Below are positions 1 to 5,314 of a DNA stretch of 5,806 nucleotides, one piece after another; the stretch's first letter is position 1, and each line of letters begins with the position of its first letter. The stretch is from Clostridiales bacterium UBA7103 (lineage in GTDB: Bacteria > Bacillota > Clostridia > Oscillospirales > Oscillospiraceae), in contig DKYJ01000050.1 of the NCBI GenBank assembly GCA_002493305.1, positions 79,696-85,501 on the forward strand, read 5' to 3'. Under the pieces are notes generated by a model. It was not told the DNA's origin and ran no database searches. It worked only from the letters and a program-made list of their open reading frames with translations. The position numbers and the translations under genes are program-made.

Positions 1-626
1 TTCATTGTCCAATACACGGTAAAGAAAATTATAACAAGTGTATAAAAATACTCAAATAATTTGCAATAATGCAGCACGGAAAGTCCGAAGTCGTCCCCGT
101 ATCGCTCAGGGATCATATCGAGAATAATTTCTTCTTCTATCTGATAACTAAAGCCTGAGAAAAAGATGAGCGCCAATTTCCCCGCCGCGAACAGCAGCAC
201 AGGCAGAAAGCACATAAACAGGGCTTTACCCTTTGGCAGACGAAGCCCGGCTATGCGGAGAATGAGCAGGGTACAGAGCAAATAGGTACAGTTTATCGTT
301 GCGGAGTAAAACGGCTCGGAAGTTATGCAATTGAAGTCCACAAACAAACAGTCGCTTATTTCATATCCTGCCGAAATGAGCAGCAGAAACAACGGCGCAG
401 TAGCGAGCACGGTGATGATAAAACGCTTATTGTCCGGCCTCGGTAAGGAGAATAATTTAAGCCCCTTTATATATGACCATAGTAAGAGCAGTATATGGGG
501 CAAAAAGGCGATGGGGGACATCAAACTGTGTCTGCCAGGATTCAAGTGTGAATTAAGCGTTTCAAGCAAAGTATAAAACAAAAATGTCCATACCGGCAAA
601 AGCCAATATCTGATTTTCCTCCACAT
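1..626 (-). CDS. Membrane protein of unknown family, paralog 1 of 3 (3' end beyond window)
   Basis: An open frame of 208 codons runs from ATG 624-626 to the window edge without a stop. It is preceded by a good ribosome binding site (GGAGGT at 633-638 on the minus strand, 6 bases from the ATG). I do not recognise the family. The protein starts MWRKIRYWLLPVW and has about six hydrophobic segments (roughly residues 8-22, 36-52, 69-86, 106-127, 135-157, 190-206). Between segments 2 and 3 lies a basic loop, SYIKGLKLFSLPRPDNKR (51-68). A second loop, LPKGK, is at 130-134. The last visible residues, FTVYWTM, match the same stretch in the two upstream paralogs; the paralogs then have KYN and about 14-16 more residues, so only a short tail is probably missing. 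Bases 1-24 are identical to 1592-1615 in the glnS-proximal paralog, pointing to tandem duplication. It is probably an inner-membrane protein cotranscribed with its neighbours; function is unknown. Confidence 0.85.
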   Translation of the reverse strand, partial: MWRKIRYWLLPVWTFLFYTLLETLNSHLNPGRHSLMSPIAFLPHILLLLWSYIKGLKLFSLPRPDNKRFIITVLATAPLFLLLISAGYEISDCLFVDFNCITSEPFYSATINCTYLLCTLLILRIAGLRLPKGKALFMCFLPVLLFAAGKLALIFFSGFSYQIEEEIILDMIPERYGDDFGLSVLHYCKLFEYFYTLVIIFFTVYWTM

Positions 627-647
627 CTTTTTACCTCCATTTCGCTG

Positions 648-657
648 GTTTACATAA
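648..657 (-). repeat. Shared leader element TTATGTAAAC, copy 1
   Basis: TTATGTAAAC on the minus strand, 21 bases before the ATG of the paralog at 1-626 and just upstream of its ribosome binding site. The same 10-mer precedes the other two paralogs. It is either a remnant of the duplicated unit or a conserved leader signal. Confidence 0.5.
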
Positions 658-680
658 CAAATTAAGAGCTTCCTAACGCC

Positions 681-780
681 GCACCAACTTGCTTCCCCCT
701 AAGGTGGAAGTGGAGAGTCTGCGAACCAATAGGGGGCTGGTGTGCAGCGGAGTAAGATAGGCGCACTCCCCTCAGGGGGC
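681..780. repeat. Degenerate GC-rich inverted repeat between paralogs
   Basis: This spacer carries several nested inverted repeats. GCACCA (681-686) faces TGGTGTGC (738-745), and CCCCCTA (695-701) faces TAGGGGG (730-736). Inside lies CTTCCCCCTAAGGTGGAAG (692-710), itself a near-palindrome. A further palindrome, CCCCT-C-AGGGG (768-778), overlaps the stop codon of the gene at 772-1422. The composition (runs of C and G around CTTCCCCCTNAGG) resembles the small dispersed intergenic repeats common in Oscillospiraceae genomes. That resemblance is from memory and only one copy is in the window, so its status as a repeat family member is an inference. Neither strand has a clear T-run, so it is not a standard intrinsic terminator. 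Confidence 0.45.
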
Positions 781-1422
781 GCCAAGGTTTTGGGTTTCGG
801 CAAGCTCTGACTGCTCGCGGTTATATTTCATTGTCCAATACATTGTAAAGGAGCCTGTAACAAGTGGAATAAAAAGGCCGAATACGATGAAATAATTAGT
901 GACTATTTCCCTGTTATGCTGCTCGGGACCAATGCTGTCAACCAGGCTTACCCAAAAACCCGTATCCAAAATGAGGATGAGCGCCGTTCCAATGGCGGCG
1001 AACACCAGCATTGGCACAAAGCAGATAAAAAGCTGCTTTCCCCGTGGCGGGCACAGGCCAAGCATACGCAGATCTATCAGCCACGCAAGCAATATCGCAA
1101 TGTTTAAGCACAGCGAGAAAAACGGCTCAGGCTGCACATTATGGCTAATGAAAAACAGAATTAATACTGAAAAATAAAACAGAGGAATCAAAACCACAGC
1201 AGCAAGCGCGGCAATAATAGCGCGCTTCCGGCTTGGCCGAGGCAGCGAAAATATCTTCCGACCTGTTGTGTATGAAAAGAGGAAAATCAGATAGTGCGGC
1301 AAAAAGAATAAAAAACAAAGCAGCACTACAGGATTATAAATTTTTGAAGGTATTACTCCGCACAAGTAGAAAAACGCGATCATCAGCGCCGGCAAGAGCC
1401 AGTATCTTATTTTTATGCCCAC
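772..1422 (-). CDS. Membrane protein of unknown family, paralog 2 of 3
   Basis: A 216-residue hydrophobic protein that I cannot assign to a named family. It starts at GTG 1420-1422; the AGGCGG-type ribosome binding site about 7 bases upstream, and alignment of its N-terminus (MGIKIRYWLLP) with the two paralogs, support this start. About six membrane segments are visible (residues 6-22, 31-50, 69-92, 102-121, 130-152, 175-197). The loop between segments 2 and 3 is basic (TGRKIFSLPRPSRKR, 53-67), which suggests a cytoplasmic position. A second conserved loop, PPRGK (125-129), precedes segment 5, and YWTMKYN (195-201) ends segment 6. The C-terminal tail is short and polar. Its stop codon falls inside a palindrome of the adjacent GC-rich repeat, so the last residues (NLGAP) may be repeat-derived. 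No catalytic or transport motif is evident. It is likely in one transcript with glnS and the other paralogs. Confidence 0.85.
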   Translation of the reverse strand: MGIKIRYWLLPALMIAFFYLCGVIPSKIYNPVVLLCFLFFLPHYLIFLFSYTTGRKIFSLPRPSRKRAIIAALAAVVLIPLFYFSVLILFFISHNVQPEPFFSLCLNIAILLAWLIDLRMLGLCPPRGKQLFICFVPMLVFAAIGTALILILDTGFWVSLVDSIGPEQHNREIVTNYFIVFGLFIPLVTGSFTMYWTMKYNREQSELAETQNLGAP

Positions 1423-1441
1423 ACAAACACCGCCTTGCTAA

Positions 1442-1451
1442 GTTTACATAA
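1442..1451 (-). repeat. Shared leader element TTATGTAAAC, copy 2
   Basis: Identical 10-mer on the minus strand, 19 bases before the GTG start of the gene at 772-1422, directly upstream of the ribosome binding region. Confidence 0.5.
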
Positions 1452-1484
1452 CGTTAGAACTCATTCAAAGCTACTGATAGCGCA

Positions 1485-1518
1485 ATGTCAAGAGCCGCGT
1501 GTAAACGGTTCTTGACAT
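1485..1518. other. 13-bp palindrome / hairpin between paralogs 2 and 3
   Basis: ATGTCAAGAGCCG (1485-1497) faces CGGTTCTTGACAT (1506-1518) across an 8-base spacer. The arms match at 12 of 13 positions, and the odd pair is G-U if the plus strand is transcribed. Neither side is followed by a T-run, so it is a poor intrinsic terminator. Each arm contains TTGACA reading outward. On the minus strand TTGACA (1486-1491) lies 17 bases from TTGAAT (1463-1468), a weak possible promoter for the gene at 772-1422. The site could be an operator overlapping that -35, an mRNA processing or stability hairpin, or a relic of a repeat. Confidence 0.5.
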
Positions 1519-1539
1519 CGTGCGTCCACAGGCGCGGCA

Positions 1540-2223
1540 TTACACCGCAGAGCCTTGGTCTGCGGCAAGCTCTGCGCGCTCGTGGTTATATTTCATTGTC
1601 CAATACACGGTAAAGGAGCTCTCGATAAATAAAACAAACGCTGGAACATAAGTGAAATATTTTACTGTCAGAGCGGACAGGCGACTGTCGATGGAGGGAA
1701 ATCTCATCGCGTGTGTCGTAATAAAAATTTCATTATCTATCCAAAAGCCTGTTCCTGAAATGAGGATAAGAACTATTCCAATCGCTTCAAAAATAAGAGC
1801 GGGCAGAAAGCACATAATCAGGCATTTCCCTTTTGGCGGGTGAAGCCCGAACATGAAGAGGATTATAATTCCGCCCAGCATAAAGGACAGAATAAAAATC
1901 AGCCCAGAAAGCGGCTCAAGCTCGCCATAGTTCCCCAAAAGAGCAGCGAAGAGAGCAAAGTAAATAACCAGCGGAATAAAAAACACAACCGCAAGTACCC
2001 CGACGATAAAGTTTTTCACGCTCGGTTTAGGCAGCGAGAATATTTTAAGTCCTTTTATATACGACCAGATGAAAAGCAGATACAGCGGCGAAAAAATGAG
2101 GAAAATTAACCATTTAGGGCCTGTCCCATCATCTTGAATCAGTTTTTCACACAGAAAAAAGATAGCGATCGCAAGCCCAATCGCCCACACAGGCACAAGC
2201 CAATATCTGATTTTTCGACACAT
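1540..2223 (-). CDS. Membrane protein of unknown family, paralog 3 of 3, next to glnS
   Basis: A 227-residue polytopic membrane protein with no family I recognise. ATG 2221-2223 is preceded by AAGGCGGTGG at good spacing. The N-terminus MCRKIRYWLVPVW aligns with both paralogs. Hydrophobic segments lie at about residues 7-25, 38-56, 72-97, 106-126, 134-156 and 189-209. The conserved basic loop SYIKGLKIFSLPKPSVK is at 54-70, PPKGK at 129-133 and YWTMKYN at 207-213. It is longer than the neighbouring paralog mainly in the region before the last helix (residues 160-190), which is polar and probably extracytoplasmic. The start is only 38 bases after the glnS stop with no terminator between them, so read-through from glnS is expected. 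The gene is visibly AT-richer than glnS. A link between its function and tRNA charging is not implied by the sequence. Confidence 0.87.
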   Translation of the reverse strand: MCRKIRYWLVPVWAIGLAIAIFFLCEKLIQDDGTGPKWLIFLIFSPLYLLFIWSYIKGLKIFSLPKPSVKNFIVGVLAVVFFIPLVIYFALFAALLGNYGELEPLSGLIFILSFMLGGIIILFMFGLHPPKGKCLIMCFLPALIFEAIGIVLILISGTGFWIDNEIFITTHAMRFPSIDSRLSALTVKYFTYVPAFVLFIESSFTVYWTMKYNHERAELAADQGSAV

Positions 2224-2248
2224 TTTTCCACCGCCTTCCCTTACACTG

Positions 2249-2258
2249 GTTTACATAA
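2249..2258 (-). repeat. Shared leader element TTATGTAAAC, copy 3
   Basis: Identical 10-mer on the minus strand, a few bases after the glnS stop codon and 25 bases before the ATG of the gene at 1540-2223. It is followed by CCAG, as in copy 1. Confidence 0.5.
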
Positions 2259-2261
2259 TTT

Positions 2262-3929
2262 TTACTTCTTGAAGCTGTCCTTCAGGCTGACGGAGCGGTT
2301 AAAGACGAGGTGGCCGGGGGCACTGTCCTTGCTGTCGGGGCAGAAGTAGCCCAGACGCATGAACTGATAGGAGGCGGGGGCTTTCGCGCCTGAGAGGCTT
2401 GCCTCCACCTTGCAGCCGGTGAGAACCTCAAGGGAGTTGGGATTGAGGCAGGCCATAAAGTCTTTCCCGGCGGCGTCGGGGTCGGGATCGTCAAAGAGAT
2501 TGTCGTACTGCCGGACCTCCGCGTCGCAGCAGTTATCCGCATCGACCCAGTGGATGGTCGCGCCCTTGACCTTGCGTCCATCGGCGGGGTCGCCGCCGCG
2601 GCTTTCGGGGTCGTATTCGCAGAGAATCTCAACAATATTGCCGTTTTCGTCCTTGACGCAGCCGGTGCAGGTGATGAGATACGCTCCCTTGAGGCGGCAT
2701 TCCGCGCCGCCCGGAGTAAGGCGCTTGTATTTGGGCGCGGGGATTTCCATGAAGTCGTCGGCCTCAATCCACAGGTGGCGGGAGAAAGAGACCTCGCGCG
2801 TCCCGTCCTCGGGCTTGAGGGGATTGTTTTCAATTTCCAGCAGCTCGCTCTGCCCCTCGGGGTAGTTAGTGACGGTGAGCTTTATGGGCTTTAAAACCGC
2901 CATGACGCGCTGAGCGGTCTCGTTAAGATCCTCGCGCAGGCAATGCTCCAAAAACGCAAACTCAATAGTGTTCGGCGTTTTTGCAACTCCCACGCGCTCA
3001 CAGAAATTGCGGATCGAGGCGGGGGTATAACCGCGCCGGCGCAGGCCGCAGAGCGTGGGCATGCGCGGATCGTCCCAGCCGGAGACATAGCCGTTTTCAA
3101 CCAGCGCGCGCAGCTTGCGCTTGGAGAGGACGGTGTGGTCGATGCCGAGGCGGGCAAACTCAATCTGCCGCGGCTTATGGGGGACAGACACATTTTCAAC
3201 CACCCAATTATAAAGCGGGCGGTGATTTTCAAACTCGAGCGAGCATAGGGAGTGCGTGATGCCCTCCAGCGCGTCCTGAATGGGGTGGGCGAAGTCATAC
3301 ATCGGGTAGATGCACCACTTGTCGCCCTGACGGTGATGGTGCATGTGCCGAATGCGGTATATGACCGGGTCGCGCATGTTGAAGTTGCCGCTGGCAAGGT
3401 CAATTTTGGCGCGAAGCGTATATTTGTTATCCTCAAACTCACCGGCGCGCATCCGGGCAAAGAGGTCAAGGCTCTCCTCAATGGGTCTGTCGCGCCACGG
3501 GGACTTGGCGGGCGTGTTGAGATCGCCCCGGTACTCCTTGAACTCTTCCGGCGTCAGCTCGCAGACATAGGCAAGCCCCTTCTTGATAAGCTCCACGGCG
3601 TATTCATAATCCTGCTCGAAATAATCCGAGCCGTAGAAAAATCTGTCGCCCCAGTCAAAGCCGAGCCAGTGGATATCCTCCTTGATAGCGTCCACAAACT
3701 CCACATCCTCCTTGGTGGGGTTGGTGTCGTCCATGCGCAGATTGCATATGCCGCCAAAGCGCTCGGCCGTGCTGAAATCTATGGTCAGTGCCTTGCAGTG
3801 GCCAATGTGCAGATAGCCGTTGGGCTCGGGCGGAAAACGGGTGTGCACCTGCTGCCCATAGCAGCGCCCGCCCTCGGCCATATCCTCCATAATAAAAGCG
3901 TCAATAAAATTTCTCGCAGTCTCTTCCAT
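2262..3929 (-). CDS. glnS: Glutaminyl-tRNA synthetase (class I)
   Basis: This enzyme charges tRNA-Gln with glutamine using ATP in the cytoplasm. The 555-residue protein matches the usual GlnRS length (E. coli about 554). Class I signatures are PPEPNGYLHIGH with HIGH at 41-44, and the KMSKS equivalent VLSKR at 267-271. GlnRS-specific stretches include RMDDTNP (65-71), PMYDFAHPIQDALEGITHS (209-227) and WDDPRMPT with GLRRRGYTPASIRNFC after the KMSKS motif. Y211 and Q255 fall at the numbers known for glutamine recognition in E. coli. The C-terminal part (about 340-555) is the beta-barrel anticodon-binding region, ending in the family-typical HLVFNRSVSLKD. The frame is open up to a TTG at 3959, but ATG 3929 is the better start: it has an AGGAGAGG ribosome binding site and gives the family N-terminus, and the TTG lies upstream of the predicted transcription start. 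It is probably the first gene of a transcript continuing into the three membrane paralogs. Many Firmicutes lack GlnRS and use Glu-tRNA-Gln amidation, so its presence is lineage-informative. Confidence 0.97.
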   Translation of the reverse strand: MEETARNFIDAFIMEDMAEGGRCYGQQVHTRFPPEPNGYLHIGHCKALTIDFSTAERFGGICNLRMDDTNPTKEDVEFVDAIKEDIHWLGFDWGDRFFYGSDYFEQDYEYAVELIKKGLAYVCELTPEEFKEYRGDLNTPAKSPWRDRPIEESLDLFARMRAGEFEDNKYTLRAKIDLASGNFNMRDPVIYRIRHMHHHRQGDKWCIYPMYDFAHPIQDALEGITHSLCSLEFENHRPLYNWVVENVSVPHKPRQIEFARLGIDHTVLSKRKLRALVENGYVSGWDDPRMPTLCGLRRRGYTPASIRNFCERVGVAKTPNTIEFAFLEHCLREDLNETAQRVMAVLKPIKLTVTNYPEGQSELLEIENNPLKPEDGTREVSFSRHLWIEADDFMEIPAPKYKRLTPGGAECRLKGAYLITCTGCVKDENGNIVEILCEYDPESRGGDPADGRKVKGATIHWVDADNCCDAEVRQYDNLFDDPDPDAAGKDFMACLNPNSLEVLTGCKVEASLSGAKAPASYQFMRLGYFCPDSKDSAPGHLVFNRSVSLKDSFKK

Positions 3930-3961
3930 TTTTGACCCTCTCCTATCTGAAATTCTCAAAT

Positions 3962-3990
3962 ATTATAAACTAAGACCATGGTAATTACAA
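3962..3990 (-). promoter_or_regulatory. glnS promoter
   Basis: On the minus strand, TTGTAA (3985-3990) and a perfect TATAAT (3962-3967) are separated by 17 bases. The start of transcription would be near 3955, giving a leader of about 25 bases before ATG 3929. This is too short for a T-box or other riboswitch, so no leader control of glnS is visible. Confidence 0.6.
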
Positions 3991-4016
3991 CAAAAATGTG
4001 GTACACTTACTATAAA
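3985..4016 (+). promoter_or_regulatory. Possible promoter of the TrxB-like gene
   Basis: TTACAA (3985-3990) lies 17 bases from TACTAT (4008-4013), and the overlapping TATAAA at 4011-4016 is an alternative -10. The matches are weak. The -35 would be the same six bases used on the other strand for glnS, so the two divergent promoters would overlap. Confidence 0.3.
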
Positions 4017-4038
4017 AAGAGACAAGGAGTCAAGATAG

Positions 4039-4854
4039 ATGAGCAGCAGCTTTGATATTTTAATAATCGGCGGCGGGGCTGCGGGAGTCTCCGCTGCGCT
4101 GACCTGCCTGAGCCGGGGAAAAACCGTGGGCGTGGTGACGAATGACGAAAAGACATCCGCCTTATATAAGGCTGAGCGGATAAGCAATTACCCCGGCTTT
4201 GACGCGATCTCCGGCGCGGAGCTGACAGGCCGCCTGAGCGAGCAGCTTAAAAACAGCGGCGCGGAGATCATCCGCGGCAGGGCGCTCAATGTCCTGCCCA
4301 TGGGGGAGAGCTTCGGCGTCGCGGTGGAGAGCGATTATTATATGGCCTCGGCTCTCATTATCGCCGCCGGGATAACCCGGGAAAAGCTCTACCCCGGCGA
4401 GGGGGAGTTTCTTGGCCGCGGTGTGAGCTACTGCGCCACCTGTGACGGGATGCTCTACCGGGGCAAGACCGTCGCTCTCATCGGCGCGAGCGAGGAGGCG
4501 GCGCATGACGCGCAGTTTCTCCGCTCCATCGGCTGCACGGTGCATGAATATACCCAGCCCGGAGCGTATGAGATACTTGGCGCGGACAAGGCGAACGCCG
4601 TGCGCTATAAGGGCGCGGAGCAGACAGTGGACGGGGTGTTTATCATAAAGGACACCGTATCTGTCACGCGCCTTGTGCCGGGGCTTGAATATAAGGACGG
4701 CGGCATTGTCACGGATAGGCATATGGCAACCGCCGTGCCCGGTGTTTTCGCCGCCGGGGACTGCACCGGCAAGCCTTATCAGCTTGCAAAGGCTGTGGGC
4801 GAGGGGAATATCGCCGCGCTCTCGGCCTGCGAGTATCTGGATAAAACTAATTGA
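4039..4854 (+). CDS. Short TrxB-like FAD-dependent disulfide reductase
   Basis: A flavoprotein of the thioredoxin reductase family, 271 residues, cytoplasmic. The start is ATG 4039 with AAGGAG nine bases upstream. The N-terminal FAD motif GGGAAG is at residues 11-16, the TrxB-like RISNYPGF at 47-54, the redox pair C132-A-T-C135 followed by DG, and the second FAD motif GVFAAGDC at 235-242 followed by KPYQLAKAVGEGNIAA. These make disulfide reduction likely, probably of thioredoxin. The pyridine-nucleotide domain is unusual. Where TrxB has GGGDSAxEEA there is only GASEEAAHDA (149-158), no HRRxxxR motif follows, and the distance from C135 to the GDC motif is about 40 residues less than in E. coli TrxB. 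Ferredoxin-dependent and other pyridine-nucleotide-independent thioredoxin reductases of clostridia share such losses, so this is a plausible alternative to an NADPH enzyme. No thioredoxin gene is adjacent. It is transcribed divergently from glnS. Confidence 0.88.
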   Translation: MSSSFDILIIGGGAAGVSAALTCLSRGKTVGVVTNDEKTSALYKAERISNYPGFDAISGAELTGRLSEQLKNSGAEIIRGRALNVLPMGESFGVAVESDYYMASALIIAAGITREKLYPGEGEFLGRGVSYCATCDGMLYRGKTVALIGASEEAAHDAQFLRSIGCTVHEYTQPGAYEILGADKANAVRYKGAEQTVDGVFIIKDTVSVTRLVPGLEYKDGGIVTDRHMATAVPGVFAAGDCTGKPYQLAKAVGEGNIAALSACEYLDKTN

Positions 4855-4879
4855 CAAAAGCGCCGGCGCGGTATATAAT
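4851..4879 (+). promoter_or_regulatory. Consensus promoter of the T-box transcript
   Basis: TTGACA (4851-4856) and TATAAT (4874-4879) are separated by exactly 17 bases, a perfect sigma-A type match. The -35 overlaps the TGA stop (4852-4854) of the reductase gene. Transcription should start near 4886, just before T-box stem I. Confidence 0.85.
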
Positions 4880-4885
4880 CCCAGC

Positions 4886-5128
4886 ATCATAAGGTTTTTG
4901 CGCTGTGACGGGCAGGAGTATTTGGTCAGCGGATGACAGAGAGGGAGCGGTTGGTGCAAGCTCCTCTGAAGCGCCAAAGAAGGTCGGCTCTGAGCGCCCG
5001 GGGTGAAACAGGTCAGCCCCGGCGTGAGGCTCGCGTTAAGAGCTGTCGAGTGCCGCAGTATGCGGAATTCAGGTGGTACCACGGTCAATTATCGCCCTGA
5101 AACGAAAGTTTCAGGGCGTTTGTTTTTT
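4886..5128 (+). ncRNA. T-box leader riboswitch, probably tRNA-Val sensing
   Basis: This leader binds an uncharged tRNA and then prevents early termination. Stem I closes by GCGC (4900-4903) with GCGC (4994-4997), next to a K-turn (TGTGA 4904-4908; GA 4992-4993). The specifier bulge has AGGAGTA (4914-4920) opposite GAA (4979-4981), the loop E pattern. Above it TTTGG (4921-4925) pairs with CCAAA (4974-4978). The upper stem GGAGC (4944-4948) pairs with GCTCC (4960-4964) around GGTTGGTGCAA, with AGAG before it. Stem II is CCGGGG/CCCCGG (4998-5003, 5017-5022), and a stem III hairpin is at 5053-5065. The T-box AGGTGGTACCACGG is at 5071-5084. In the antiterminator TTCAGG (5068-5073) can pair with CCTGAA (5096-5101), which are also terminator bases. 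The best-fitting specifier is GTC (4983-4985, Val) followed by a purine. The variable base T5077 predicts discriminator A, as in tRNA-Val and unlike bacterial tRNA-Ser (G) or tRNA-Gly (U). The next gene is not an obvious valine gene. Confidence 0.95.
5093..5128 (+). terminator. T-box intrinsic terminator
   Basis: A perfect 11-bp stem CGCCCTGAAAC (5093-5103) / GTTTCAGGGCG (5108-5118) with a GAAA tetraloop is followed by TTTGTTTTTT (5119-5128). Its left arm is shared with the competing antiterminator. Confidence 0.95.
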
Positions 5129-5314
5129 GAGCAAGCGCTGAATAAACCGCCTGCGGCGCCTTACGGATAATTTGCGCCCTGATTTTGTCAGTTTTTCTTG
5201 CAATACACAAAGTATGGCTTCAAAAAACTGCCTTCATCAGAACACAAATTCTCTCGCAATTCGCTCTTGCCGATTTAATCATCGCCTACTCATCTGTGGG
5301 GAGGGGAAACAGGA
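5129..5314 (+). other. Untranslated spacer between T-box terminator and YcxB-like gene
   Basis: I see no convincing gene and no good promoter in these 186 bases. TTGTCA occurs at 5185-5190 but without a matching -10. A 34-codon frame from ATG 5214 ends in TGA 5316-5318, overlapping the next start as ATGA, but has no ribosome binding site and looks non-coding. The text has the mixed GC-rich/AT-rich look of a dispersed intergenic element. At its right end GGGGAGGGG (5298-5306) is the ribosome binding site of the next gene. Confidence 0.4.

Noticed and set aside
325..576. Plus-strand 83-codon frame within the first paralog
   Set aside because: It lies opposite the paralog frame, which has a ribosome binding site and aligned homologs in the same window.
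1485..1518. Palindrome as an intrinsic terminator of the paralog operon
   Set aside because: No T-run follows the stem on either strand.
3252..3935. 227-codon open frame on the plus strand inside glnS
   Set aside because: It is the mirror of highly conserved GlnRS sequence, with no ribosome binding site or recognisable protein.
3930..3959. Upstream TTG start giving a 565-residue GlnRS
   Set aside because: The extra ten residues are not family-like, the TTG lies upstream of the predicted transcription start near 3955, and ATG 3929 has its own AGGAGAGG site and gives family numbering.
4162..5088. 308-codon open frame on the minus strand opposite the reductase and the T-box
   Set aside because: It is antisense to a well-supported gene and a structured RNA, has no family-like motifs, and results from GC-rich codon use.
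4886..5128. T-box assigned to serine (UCG) or glycine (GGU)
   Set aside because: The variable base T5077 pairs with discriminator A, which does not match tRNA-Ser (G) or tRNA-Gly (U). GGU would also be followed by a pyrimidine rather than the usual purine.
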